Origin: Chloroflexota bacterium | GTDB lineage: Bacteria; Chloroflexota; Dehalococcoidia; SHYD01; JACQUQ01 | Reading direction: 5' to 3' | Assembly: GCA_016210175.1 (NCBI GenBank) | Contig: JACQUQ010000128.1 | Span: 1-39,190 of the forward strand | Length of the DNA stretch: 39,190 nt | Part shown: positions 20,877 to 29,314 of the stretch, piece after piece | Layout: every line of letters starts with the position of its first letter | Position numbering within the stretch: the stretch's first letter is position 1 | Translations under genes and position numbers: made by a program | Notes under the pieces: model-generated | Databases searched by the model: none | What the model saw: the letters and a program-made list of their open reading frames with translations, nothing else | What the model was told of the DNA's origin: nothing

Positions 20877-21728
20877 TCAGGGCAGGCTCAGCACTTCCCG
20901 CGGCTCCATACCCCATTCCTCCCGCAGCTTCCGCACGTAGATGGGATCGGTCGCCAGCTTGCCCCAGTGGGTGCGGCCCGTAAGCTCTCCCACCCTGGCC
21001 ATCACCTGCCGGAAGCTGTTGGCGTCGGGTGGGGCCACCTTGAGCATAGCGTAGCCGTGTTTCCCGTATTCCTGGATGAAGCTGGGGCCGGGCATCTCGA
21101 AGCGGAGCAGCAGGTCCTCCACCTCCTCGCGGGCATGGCGGTTGCGGCTCAGCACCTGCTTGGCCTTGTAGAGGTACCACTGGCAATGGCGGAACTCGTC
21201 CTTGCCGACCAGGGTGAGGATGTTCCTGAGCACCGGCTCCTTGGTGCGCCGGGCAAATTTCTGATAAAAGAGACCCGTAAGCTCCTCTTGGAGCATCGTA
21301 TAGGAGAAGCTCTGGGCCACGGTAAACTGGCTCTCGATGTCGCCCCAGGGGCCCGCCCGGGTCTCGTTCAGTTCCCGCTCCAGGTCCACCAGGTCTACCA
21401 GGCCGGTGGCTTCCAGGTAGGTCCGCAGTACCCCGTAGTGCTTCATCTCCTCGTAGCTCCAGGTGACCACGAAGGCGGCCATCTCGTGGTCCATGCGGAA
21501 GTAGTCCAGGAGCACGCGCGTGTACACCGGGTTATGGGATTCGACCAGCATGGCGGCGCGGAGCGCGTTGATATCATCTTCGGTGATCAAGCTGAGGTCG
21601 ATCTTCTCGAACGGGATGGAGCTAAAGTTCCACATCACGCGTTCGTGCGTACGGAAGAAGCGGTCAAACGCGGGGGTGAAGAGCGTCCCTGGTACTCGGG
21701 GCGCCACGAGGGAGTCCGTTTGCGGCAT
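20877..21728 (-). CDS. Ferritin-like di-iron protein, acyl-ACP desaturase family
   Basis: 283 residues, predicted mainly helical. It carries two Glu-x-x-His iron motifs, SYEEMKHYGVL (middle) and GKDEFRHCQWY, plus glutamates in helices LVESHNPVYTRVLLDYF and ELTGLFYQKF. This is the ligand pattern of plant and mycobacterial type acyl-ACP desaturases (FA_desaturase_2). It would introduce a double bond or oxygenate an acyl chain on ACP using oxygen and electrons from ferredoxin. The ATG at 21728 is chosen because AAGGAGG lies seven bases upstream. An acyl-ACP role fits the nearby fabD/acpP, but the gene is on the other strand and not in their operon. Confidence 0.75.
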   Translation of the reverse strand: MPQTDSLVAPRVPGTLFTPAFDRFFRTHERVMWNFSSIPFEKIDLSLITEDDINALRAAMLVESHNPVYTRVLLDYFRMDHEMAAFVVTWSYEEMKHYGVLRTYLEATGLVDLVDLERELNETRAGPWGDIESQFTVAQSFSYTMLQEELTGLFYQKFARRTKEPVLRNILTLVGKDEFRHCQWYLYKAKQVLSRNRHAREEVEDLLLRFEMPGPSFIQEYGKHGYAMLKVAPPDANSFRQVMARVGELTGRTHWGKLATDPIYVRKLREEWGMEPREVLSLP

Positions 21729-21913
21729 CCACGCCTCCTTGCCGGTAGCCATCCTCCGCGCACGCCCTGCGGTGCGCACCCTGCCCCACGCCGGGCAGAG
21801 CCAGTCTGCTCCCGGACCGTGAGCAGACTGGCCGCGGAGTTGCCTGGCCGATCGCGAATGCAGGGGGCCCCGCGGCCCCCTGACATGTCACCCCGCTCCG
21901 GACGGTGGTCGGG

Positions 21914-22258
21914 CTAGTAGCGCCGCGGCCCTGCGGGACTCTGCCGGCTATAGCAATCGCTGCAATAGACCGGTCGGTCGCCCCGAGGCCGGAAAGGTAC
22001 TTCCGTCTGCTTGCCACACTGGGCGCAGACCGCAGGGTGCATCTCGCGTCGCGGCCGGTCATAGTCGCCGCTGGAGTACCCGCCGCCACTATACCCACCG
22101 TACCCGCGATCGCCCCGCCGGGCCTGACGGCACGAAGCGCACCGCTTCGGCTCGTTCGTGTAGCCTTTTGATGCATGATAGGCCTGATCGTCAGCGCTAA
22201 AGGTGAACGGCTGACCACAATCCACGCAGGTGAGCGTCCTATCCTGGTACTGGTTCAT
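21914..22258 (-). CDS. Zinc-ribbon domain protein (zf-trcl type)
   Basis: 114 residues with two zinc ribbons. The N-terminal one is LTCVDCGQPFTFSADDQAYHASKGYTNEPKR split by the CASC pair (Cys-x2-Cys at both ends). The C-terminal one is CAQCGKQTEV with YCSDCY. They are joined by a Gly/Tyr/Arg-rich linker. This is the 'probable zinc-ribbon' family common in Chloroflexota and Actinobacteria, of unknown function; the Arg/Gly-rich linker suggests nucleic acid contact (inference). The start at 22258 has a near-perfect AAAGGAGGT site. TATGAT at 22274-22279 (minus strand) is a likely -10. Confidence 0.85.
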   Translation of the reverse strand: MNQYQDRTLTCVDCGQPFTFSADDQAYHASKGYTNEPKRCASCRQARRGDRGYGGYSGGGYSSGDYDRPRREMHPAVCAQCGKQTEVPFRPRGDRPVYCSDCYSRQSPAGPRRY

Positions 22259-22843
22259 GGTGACCTCCTTTCCATCATAGTGTGGCGATGGTTTGGCCAC
22301 CAGGTCCCCGGTACCCTGTCCGGCCTGGAGAAGACGAACGCATCACCCACAGGCAAGTATATCAGGTGTCGTCAAGAAGCACAATCACCTGCCGCGCACG
22401 CCCAGGGTACTTTTCTTTTATCCTGGGTCACGACGGCCATCGGTATCTCCAGGAGCGCCACACTCCACTGCCTCGCTACGGGACGACGCCAGCATGCAGC
22501 GTACTGCTGCACACTCCTCAAGAACCGGGCGCTCTGCCCCTCCAGCCGCCAATACGGTGGCGCTGTGTCCACATGACTGGACGAGCATGCTCCCCTACTG
22601 CCAGGATAGAGAATATCCTTCTTATCGCCATTTGTCAAGAGATAGTGGCCAGATGAGTCGGGCAACAGCCGCCAAGCTTCCGGAACGCTACCGGAGAGCG
22701 TCGTCTTCCTTCCTGCCCTGGCGCCATCGTGCGACCACGCCAATCCGACAGGAGCGCCGCGCGGGAAAAAGCCGCATCCCCACTCCCCGTCCGGTGACGG
22801 AGCGCAGTGGGGATGCGGCGGTTCCCATGCACACCACGGGGGG
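22259..22843. other. Intergenic region between two minus-strand genes
   Basis: No gene is recognised; open frames on both strands lack domains and good starts. It should hold the promoter of the zinc-ribbon gene at its left end and contains the terminator of the RNA methyltransferase gene at its right end (22766-22818). Confidence 0.5.
22766..22818 (-). terminator. Intrinsic terminator of the RNA methyltransferase gene
   Basis: On the minus strand CCGCATCCCCACT (22818-22806) pairs perfectly with AGTGGGGATGCGG (22784-22772), followed by C and TTTTT. The 13-base stem and T-run, 25 bases after the stop codon, make a textbook terminator. Confidence 0.85.
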
Positions 22844-24043
22844 TTAGGACCAGGTACCCTGCCAGCGCAGCGTGCTGACGCATTCGATGTGGTAGGTCTG
22901 GGGGAACATGTCGATGGGCTGCACCTCTTCCAGCCGATAGCCCCCGTCAACCAGGATACGCAGGTCGCGCGCCAGGGTTGCCGGGTCGCAGGAGACGTAG
23001 ACCACCGTGCTGGGCCGGAACCGCACCAGGCAATCAAGGACCTTGCGGTGGCAGCCGTTCCGCGACGGGTCGAGGATCACTACGTCGGCACGCCGGTCCA
23101 AGTCGGGCAGCACGTGCTCCACCTTGCCCAGCATCAGGTCGATGTTATGGAGGCCCGCATGCTCCACGTTCCAGCGGGCATCTTCCACCGCGGAAGGGGA
23201 CTCCTCGATCGCGATGACGCGGTCCACGTAGGGGGCCAGCAGGATGGCAAAGGTACCCACCCCGGCGTACGCGTCCAGGAGCAGTTCCGTGCCCCGCGGC
23301 GCGATCCGGTCGCGTACCACTTCGACCATCCGTTCAGCCTGAACAGGGTTCACCTGGAAGAAGGACGCCGCCGAGATGCGGAAGCGCCGTCCCAGCAACT
23401 GCTCCTCCAGGTACAGCTGCCCCGTGGGAGTCTCCACGGTGGGCTCCCGCAGCCGCGGCTGGACGAGCACCTGCCCGGTGTTGATACCGTAGCGGACGGA
23501 GACCTGGCGGCTCTCGCGGGCCTTGCCCTGAAGGTCCTTCAGCGCGGCGTTAATCTGCGGGTGCATGATCTGGCACTCATCCACCTGGACAAAGCGGTAG
23601 CGCGTGCCATCGCTGCTGACGTAGCCCAGACGCCCGGCGCCATCCACACTGAAGCGGGCGTGGTTGCGGTAGCCCCAGGGGTCGCGGGCGCCCAGCATGG
23701 GCTGCACCGGCGGGTCGGTGAAGCCGCCGATCCGCACCATCTGGTCCTGCACCACGGCGGTCTTCAGCGCTAGCTGGCGCTGGTAGGCGATGTGCTGGAG
23801 CTGGCAGCCACCACAGCGCCCGAAGTAGGGGCAGGGCGGGGAAACGCGGTCCTCCGAGGGCTGGTCCACCTCGACCACCCGACCCAGCAGATAGTCCCGG
23901 CGCTGCCGGGTGACCTCTACCACCACCTCTTCCCCTGGGACGCCAAAGGCGGCAAAGACCACCTGCCCATTGATCCGCCCCAGGGCTTCGCCGCGATGGG
24001 CCATATCGGTTAAAGCAACTTTCAACGTGCGCAATGGTACCAT
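22844..24043 (-). CDS. rlmD: 23S rRNA (uracil-5-)-methyltransferase RlmD/RlmC-type
   Basis: 399 residues. An N-terminal TRAM domain covers residues 1-60. It is followed by the 4Fe-4S cysteines Cys71, Cys77 and Cys80 in CPYFGRCGGC and the fourth in VDECQIMHP. The C-terminal methyltransferase domain has FFQVNPVQAERMV, LDAYAGVGTFAI (SAM loop), VILDPSRNGC, VYVSCDPATLARDL with the catalytic Cys, and DMFPQTYHIE with the general-base Glu. It methylates C5 of a uridine in 23S rRNA, or of tRNA U54 in some lineages. I cannot tell which target applies. The ATG at 24043 starts directly before the TRAM domain. Confidence 0.9.
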   Translation of the reverse strand: MVPLRTLKVALTDMAHRGEALGRINGQVVFAAFGVPGEEVVVEVTRQRRDYLLGRVVEVDQPSEDRVSPPCPYFGRCGGCQLQHIAYQRQLALKTAVVQDQMVRIGGFTDPPVQPMLGARDPWGYRNHARFSVDGAGRLGYVSSDGTRYRFVQVDECQIMHPQINAALKDLQGKARESRQVSVRYGINTGQVLVQPRLREPTVETPTGQLYLEEQLLGRRFRISAASFFQVNPVQAERMVEVVRDRIAPRGTELLLDAYAGVGTFAILLAPYVDRVIAIEESPSAVEDARWNVEHAGLHNIDLMLGKVEHVLPDLDRRADVVILDPSRNGCHRKVLDCLVRFRPSTVVYVSCDPATLARDLRILVDGGYRLEEVQPIDMFPQTYHIECVSTLRWQGTWS

Positions 24044-24143
24044 GGATCCCTGTTACCTCGGGAGGCGTACTAGGTTCGGCCGCTCCCCCGGCCGAGCGGT
24101 GACCGCTGCACGACGTGCCCCCGTGCGCTGGCCTCGCGTACGG

Positions 24144-24464
24144 TCAGACGTAAGGCCCCAGGTACGTGCCCCCGACGACGTGGACGTGCGCGTGGTGCTG
24201 GCTCTGCATGGCGTCCCGGCCAAAGTTGGAAAGCAACCGAAACCCGCCGGGGCAGTGCTTGCGGCCCAGCTCCACCGCCACCGGCCCCACCTTGCTGATG
24301 CACGTCTGCCACAACTCTTCCTGGCTCATGTGCTGCTTGGGGAGCACCAGCAGCATGACTGGGGCCCAGCGCAGCACGTTATCGAAGGCAATGATATCGT
24401 CATCCTCATAGCGGATCCTGCCGGGGGCGCGACGGGCGATAATCTCACAGAAGACACAGTACAT
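24144..24464 (-). CDS. HIT family protein (HinT-like)
   Basis: 106 residues. The N-terminus has CVFCEIIARRAPGRIRYED and DNVLRWAPVMLLVLPKQHMS, the usual HIT start with a substrate-pocket aspartate. The triad HHAHVHVVGG (His-x-His-x-His) lies near residues 92-101. HinT-like enzymes hydrolyse nucleoside phosphoramidates. This is the second HIT gene in the window; it is shorter and of a different branch than the one at 3398. It lies 101 bases upstream of the methyltransferase gene on the same strand. Confidence 0.9.
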   Translation of the reverse strand: MYCVFCEIIARRAPGRIRYEDDDIIAFDNVLRWAPVMLLVLPKQHMSQEELWQTCISKVGPVAVELGRKHCPGGFRLLSNFGRDAMQSQHHAHVHVVGGTYLGPYV

Positions 24465-25074
24465 CGCAGCGATCCTACTACCTCATTGTAATTGATTCTG
24501 CGGGGCAGCGCATCTGCCGCCACAGAAGGAGCAGGGCGAGGCCCAAGCTGCCACCGAGCGCCTGCTCAGCCCCCGTGAGCAGAGAGGGCGCCCTGTCGGC
24601 GCCTGGCGAACGACCGGGCGGTATCCATCCTGCTGCTGCGGGCCAACAACCGGTCCGCACCGTGCGCGCCCAGGAGGAAGCGCGCCATTGCGGGTGCAGG
24701 ACGGTGTCCCTGCCGGTTTCGCTATTATCGCAGGTCCGTCCGCGCGTATCCAGTACGCTCACCTGCGGATGCTTCCCCCGCGTTGGTGGCAGGGGTCAGA
24801 CACCCGGCGGGAGATCTGTTCCTCCCGCAGGAGCCTGCCGGGGGATGTGCGCGTGCTGGGGATAGCCCGTGTGGGAGCACGGGGTCAGGAAGGCACGGCC
24901 AGGGTGGCGGCAAAACCCGACGGCTGAAGGCGAGTCGGGGCAGGCGCGCGCTGCTCAAGGCTCTGACCAGCCAAGCGGCGCTGGCCCTGGCGTGACCCTT
25001 CCCTGCGGCGGGCAGCAGGCTGGTTGTGCGCGGGAGGCTCACTCCTCTACGTCACCGCCGCCTGCGCACTCATC
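24465..25074. other. Intergenic stretch of about 600 bases without recognised gene
   Basis: It lies between two minus-strand genes. Open frames on both strands are Arg/Pro/Gly-rich with no domain. There is a short hairpin (GCGGGAG and CTCCCGC, about 24808-24829). Nothing else is recognised; a degraded gene or small RNA cannot be excluded. Confidence 0.4.
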
Positions 25075-25794
25075 CTAGACCCCTACCCCGCGCCGCAGAA
25101 GTTTCGCCCGCTGCTGGAGCATTGTCAGGTTGCCGATGGGGTTGTCCCGGGTGGGACGCCCGTCGGGCTGGTCCAGGAGGCCCTGCTGCCGGGCCTGCTC
25201 GAAGAGGCGACGCAGTTCCCGGGTGGGGTCCGCGTGGTCGTCCACCCGCAGGTCCAGGTAGCGATAGTCCTCCCGGTCAACCACACACAGGGCGGCGGCC
25301 CGGCAGCCGCGCCGGTCGCCGCCCGCGGCCTGGCCCCATTCCAGGGCGAGCAGCAGCCGCTCCGGCAAGTCGTAGCGGCTGTTGGCGGTGAAGGTGGCGG
25401 CCATCGCCCGCAGGGTCTCGTCGCTGTGGAGCATGGTCCCGGCGACCGCAAACCCCGGTCGGACCAGGTGCCCGGCCCAGTCGATGCACTCGGCCCCGGT
25501 ATGAGCGGCGGCCTGCCCCAAGCGATCGACCACGAGGAATTGGCGGAAGTCCCGTCCATCGTCGGCCTGCACCAGGAGCGCAACCGTTTCCTCTGCGCCA
25601 GCGCCCTGCTCCAGCAGTTGCAGCCCTTCCAGGCCGATGAGCGGATTGAAGAATGCTTGTGTGGCAATGGTTCCCGCGCCCGCCTTGAGATAGGGAACGT
25701 GGGCGCCCACGGCCAGGTCGTTGCTGGCGACGGCGATGCCCAGCATCCCGGTGCGCTCGCACCGCGCCACGATGGTGAAGGTTCCGCAATACAT
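25075..25794 (-). CDS. DUF1028 family protein
   Basis: 239 residues. The family opening is TFTIVARCERTGMLGIAVAS followed by VPYLKAGAGTIATQAFFNP. The conserved HTGAECIDWAGH segment and AGTMLHSDETLRAMAATF follow, and LPERLLLALEWGQAAGGDRRG-type text closes the core. DUF1028 proteins adopt an Ntn-hydrolase-like fold and are predicted hydrolases; the role is unknown. The start at 25794 (ATG-Tyr-Cys) precedes the domain directly. An in-frame upstream extension antisense to lipA is an artefact. Confidence 0.88.
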   Translation of the reverse strand: MYCGTFTIVARCERTGMLGIAVASNDLAVGAHVPYLKAGAGTIATQAFFNPLIGLEGLQLLEQGAGAEETVALLVQADDGRDFRQFLVVDRLGQAAAHTGAECIDWAGHLVRPGFAVAGTMLHSDETLRAMAATFTANSRYDLPERLLLALEWGQAAGGDRRGCRAAALCVVDREDYRYLDLRVDDHADPTRELRRLFEQARQQGLLDQPDGRPTRDNPIGNLTMLQQRAKLLRRGVGV

Positions 25795-25898
25795 CGCTGA
25801 CTCCCCAAGCCGTACTGCCCGACGATGGATCCCCCCATATTGTACGCCTTGGCCGTGGGGTTTGCCACCGGAACTCCCGACGCCTGCCGTCGTTCGTG

Positions 25899-25904
25899 TA
25901 TAAT
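25899..25904 (+). promoter_or_regulatory. Perfect -10 box upstream of lipA
   Basis: TATAAT at 25899-25904 lies 77 bases before the lipA ATG. No good -35 is visible at the usual distance. Confidence 0.4.
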
Positions 25905-25980
25905 GGTCCTGGCTGCGGACCGTTGCGCGCCACAGCTGGGCAACTGCGGGCGTCTGCGCACAGGTAAGGAGTGGACGAGC

Positions 25981-26901
25981 ATGGACAACCCTTCCCCCGG
26001 CGCCGGGGGCCGCACTGGCCGCCCCGCGGCGCAGCGCCTGCCACCGTGGTTCAAGGTGCGCCGGCCCGGCGCTCCCAACTACATCCGCCTGAAAGCGCTG
26101 CTCCGGGACGCCGAACTGCACACGGTGTGCGAAGAGGCCAAGTGTCCCAACATCGGTGACTGCTGGGGCTACGGGACCGCGACCTTCCTCATCCTGGGGG
26201 ATACCTGCACCCGGCGCTGTGGCTATTGCGCCATCCAGAGCGGTCGCCCGCACACCCTCGATGTGCTGGAGCCTGACCGGGTCGCCCGCGCGGTGCAGCG
26301 CCTGGGGCTGCGCCATGCGGTGGTGACCTCGGTCGCCCGCGATGACCTGTCCGATGGCGGCGCGTCGGTGTTTGCCGCAACCATCCGGCGCATCCGGGCG
26401 CGCTGCCCTGAGACGCGCGTGGAAGTGCTCATTCCCGACTTCAAGGGCTCGGCAGAGGCCCTGGAGACCGTGCTGCGGGCGCGGCCCGATGTCCTGAACC
26501 ATAACATCGAGACGGTCCCGCGCCTGTATCGCCAGGTGCGGCCCGGCGGCCGCTACGCTCGCTCCCTGGAGCTACTGGCCCGCGCCAAGGACCTGGTGCC
26601 CGATCTGGTGACCAAATCCGGCCTGATGGTGGGGTTGGGGGAGTCCTGGGAGGAGGTGGAGGAAGTCCTGCGGGATCTGCGGGCGGTTGCCTGCGACGTC
26701 CTGACGGTGGGCCAGTACCTGCAACCCTCCCCGGCGCACCTCCCCATCGCACGCTTCTGGCCGCCGGAAGCGTTTGCCCAACTGCGAGAGCAGGCGCTGG
26801 CCCTGGGCTTCCGCCACGTGGAAGCGGGGCCGCTGGTCCGCAGCTCGTATCGCGCCCACGAGCACGCGGTGCCGGCCGACGGCGCGCCGCGCCCGGCGTG
26901 A
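25981..26901 (+). CDS. lipA: Lipoyl synthase
   Basis: 306 residues, full length. The auxiliary cluster cysteines are Cys50, Cys55 and Cys61 in CEEAKCPNIGDC. The radical-SAM cluster cysteines are Cys76, Cys80 and Cys83 in CTRRCGYC. VTSVARDDLSDGGA, NHNIETVPRLY and TKSGLMVGLGE are signature stretches. The end has VRSSYRAHE, with the serine that ligates the auxiliary cluster. It inserts two sulfurs into protein-bound octanoyl groups to make lipoyl cofactor. lipB is not in the window. TAAGGAG precedes the ATG. Confidence 0.96.
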   Translation: MDNPSPGAGGRTGRPAAQRLPPWFKVRRPGAPNYIRLKALLRDAELHTVCEEAKCPNIGDCWGYGTATFLILGDTCTRRCGYCAIQSGRPHTLDVLEPDRVARAVQRLGLRHAVVTSVARDDLSDGGASVFAATIRRIRARCPETRVEVLIPDFKGSAEALETVLRARPDVLNHNIETVPRLYRQVRPGGRYARSLELLARAKDLVPDLVTKSGLMVGLGESWEEVEEVLRDLRAVACDVLTVGQYLQPSPAHLPIARFWPPEAFAQLREQALALGFRHVEAGPLVRSSYRAHEHAVPADGAPRPA

Positions 26902-26923
26902 GGGGGCTGCCGCACCGCCTGGC

Positions 26924-27412
26924 TCAGTCCTCGGTCCTCCGCCAGCGGCGGAAGAACCAGAGGTTGACCCCTACCAGCCCGACCAAGAGAGCCACGAACC
27001 CGGCCACGCCGGTGAAGGCCAGCGGCCACGACCCGACGCCGCCCGCCAGGGGCACCAGGGCATCCCGGAACCAGAACAGCACCAGCACGAGGATCGCATA
27101 GCCCACGGAGCCGTTCAGGACCCAGAGGTGCCCGATCAGCGCGCCGACCAGACTCTGGCTCCGGCGCAATCCGGCCCAGGTGCGCCAGGCCGGGATAAAG
27201 GTGGTCGGCACCGCCAGGGCCGTGGCGCCCACCGTGGTGAGACCGTGCTCCAGGCCCTTACGGTATAGCAGGAGCAGGCTCACCCCGACGACCAGCCACG
27301 AGGCCAGCAGGATGAACCCCACGACCAGGCCCAGCACCGCCTTGCTCACGCACTCATCGAGGGCAAAGCGCGGCGTCGCCTCCGTTGGTTCTCGTTGCGC
27401 TCCCGTCGCCAC
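26924..27412 (-). CDS. Four-helix membrane protein, unknown function
   Basis: 162 residues. Hydrophobic segments are at about residues 25-50, 58-78, 97-117 and 128-152, with charged loops (RKGLEHG, RTWAGLRRSQ) and a basic C-terminus WFFRRWRRTED. No named family is recognised. It converges with lipA, whose stop is 22 bases away. The start is the ATG at 27412; ribosome-binding site is weak. Confidence 0.65.
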   Translation of the reverse strand: MATGAQREPTEATPRFALDECVSKAVLGLVVGFILLASWLVVGVSLLLLYRKGLEHGLTTVGATALAVPTTFIPAWRTWAGLRRSQSLVGALIGHLWVLNGSVGYAILVLVLFWFRDALVPLAGGVGSWPLAFTGVAGFVALLVGLVGVNLWFFRRWRRTED

Positions 27413-27807
27413 TGAGGGCTCCTCCCCGCTCCCCGGCGCTCCCTGCTGGCGGAGGCGTCGCGTCCTTGCCCGCCGCTCCCGCTCTTTCTGATCTTATCAC
27501 AGCCGGGTACACGGACCAAAGCAGCGACGACGGGGGCGGGTGCCAGGGGCTGCGGTGCGGAGTGGCGAGGGGGTGGCGCGCATGGGCGAGCCAGGCACTG
27601 AAGGACACGCCCCGGCCAGCGGTGGTGCGTGGCCGCAGGGCGAGGTGGGGAAGGGAAACCACGCCCCTTTCCCGTTTGGGGCAGGGGGCTGGGGGTGAGG
27701 CGTTTCCGGCAGAACGCCGGGCAAACGTCTCGGCAACCCCACCCCTCGTACCCCGCAGTTCCCGTATGACACTGCACGAGACCGCCCCCGGAGTGGGGCA
27801 GCGGAAG
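27413..27807. other. Intergenic stretch with degenerate CCCTCTCCC-type repeat
   Basis: No gene is recognised. Around 27656-27710 lies a degenerate copy of the palindromic repeat that bounds the DUF559 element (CCCCTTTCCCGTTTGGGG then GGGGGTGAGG). The rest is G+C-rich without domains in any frame. Confidence 0.5.
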
Positions 27808-29208
27808 CTATTCGATCTTCCGCAGGCTGGGGAGCAAGGTGGCCAGGGAAAGGGCCGCGATCAGAATGGCCGCCCCGAACAGGATCTGGGCGAGTTGCGG
27901 CCCCAGGGCCGCAGAGAGGAAACCCGCCAGGGTGCCACCCAGGGTAATCATAGAGCGGTCCAGCGCGAGCACGCCCATAATCCGCCCCCGTTTCTCCTCG
28001 GGTGCATGCTCCAGCAGGACCGTGTTGCTCAGGGCGAAGTACGAGGACTGGGTCGTCCCCAGGAAAATGACCACCAGGAAGGTGGCGGCAACCCACGGCA
28101 CCACGAGGTGCAGGCCGCCAAGGGATACCACCTCCAGGCCGGGACTCGCCATCATGCCGGGCAGGTAGGTGCTGAGCCCGAAGACCATGAGCAGGATCCC
28201 CAGCGCGCCCATGAGGACCAGCATGATGGGACCGCGCCCCCGGCTGGGCGAGACCGTCGCAATGAATAGCGAGCCAGCCAGGGACCCTATCCCAGTGACG
28301 GACACCATGAGGCCAAACCCCGCATCCCCGATGCCGAGCACCTGCTTGGCGAACAGGGGCGCAAAGACCTGGAGGTAGGCCATTCCCAGGGCGAAATACG
28401 CGACGGTGAGGAGCAGCACGCCCCGGATGGTGGGGGTGTCCCAGGCGTAGGCCAGACCTTCCCACAAGCTGGTAAAGGCGCTCCCGATACTCTTGTCCTT
28501 GATGGTCGGCATGGGCGGGACGCGCATCAGGTAGGTGAGCACCACGGCCACCGCCCCGGAGATCGCCACCGCCAGGAAGGTGCCGCCCACGCCAATGACC
28601 ACCAAGGACAATCCGGCGATGGCCGCGGCGCCAATGCGCATGGTCTGCATACTGGCGCTGTTGAGCGCCACTGCGTTGGTCAGATGCTCCGGGGGTACCA
28701 GGCTGGGAATGAGGGCCTGCCGGGCCGGATTATCGAAGGAGGTCGCGATACCTCGCAGGATAGTGGTGGCGTACAGGTGCCAGAGTTCGACGTACCCCGA
28801 AAGCACTAGGATCGCGAAGAGAAAGTTAATAATGGTGCCTACCAGCTTGGAAAGGAAGATGAGCATCCTGCGGTCGTACCAGTCGGCCATGACCCCCGCG
28901 ACCATGCCGAACCCCAGTTGCGGGAAGGTCCGCGCGGCCAGCACCCCGCCCACATGGACGGCGGCCAGTTGCGGGTCGGCCACGATGGTCAGCACCAGGA
29001 CGGGCCGGGCCACCTGCTCCATCCAGAGCGATGCGGAGTTGCTGATCTGCGCCAGCCAGAGATAGCGGAAATTGCGGTATTGCAGGGCTTGAAAGGTGCG
29101 TATGGAGGCCAGCGAGGCCCACACGCCGGTGTCTCCCCGCGGCAGGCGGTCTGCGTCCGCAACGGTCCTTGTGCCCCGCACGCGGGTCAGGGTAGGGTCT
29201 TCGCTCAT
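27808..29208 (-). CDS. MFS exporter, type A (EntS/MFS_3-like), copy 1
   Basis: 466 residues, predicted 12 membrane helices. N-terminal LQYRNFRYLWLAQISNSAS and LWMEQVARPVLVL are followed by AGVMADWYDRR, the loop 2-3 motif of MFS carriers. The middle has NAVALNSASMQTMRIG and a long central loop. It is of the drug/siderophore exporter type (EntS-like) and should expel a small molecule with proton antiport. It is most similar to the gene at 30785 and alternates with type B genes. It is last in the array transcribed leftwards behind marR. Start at 29208 has GGGAGCG upstream. Confidence 0.87.
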   Translation of the reverse strand: MSEDPTLTRVRGTRTVADADRLPRGDTGVWASLASIRTFQALQYRNFRYLWLAQISNSASLWMEQVARPVLVLTIVADPQLAAVHVGGVLAARTFPQLGFGMVAGVMADWYDRRMLIFLSKLVGTIINFLFAILVLSGYVELWHLYATTILRGIATSFDNPARQALIPSLVPPEHLTNAVALNSASMQTMRIGAAAIAGLSLVVIGVGGTFLAVAISGAVAVVLTYLMRVPPMPTIKDKSIGSAFTSLWEGLAYAWDTPTIRGVLLLTVAYFALGMAYLQVFAPLFAKQVLGIGDAGFGLMVSVTGIGSLAGSLFIATVSPSRGRGPIMLVLMGALGILLMVFGLSTYLPGMMASPGLEVVSLGGLHLVVPWVAATFLVVIFLGTTQSSYFALSNTVLLEHAPEEKRGRIMGVLALDRSMITLGGTLAGFLSAALGPQLAQILFGAAILIAALSLATLLPSLRKIE

Positions 29209-29314
29209 CGTTCGCTCCCAGCTACGTCGTGTCCGCGGCACGCGCCGGGGACCTCCAGGATTTCAGTGTAAGGAGTCAAGTCATCCAGGCTCCCGGACCG
29301 ATGCCGCAGGTCGT

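Noticed and set aside
25794-26502. Upstream extension of the DUF1028 frame antisense to lipA
   Set aside because: lipA is certain, the extension has no homology, and DUF1028 proteins start where the ATG at 25794 lies.
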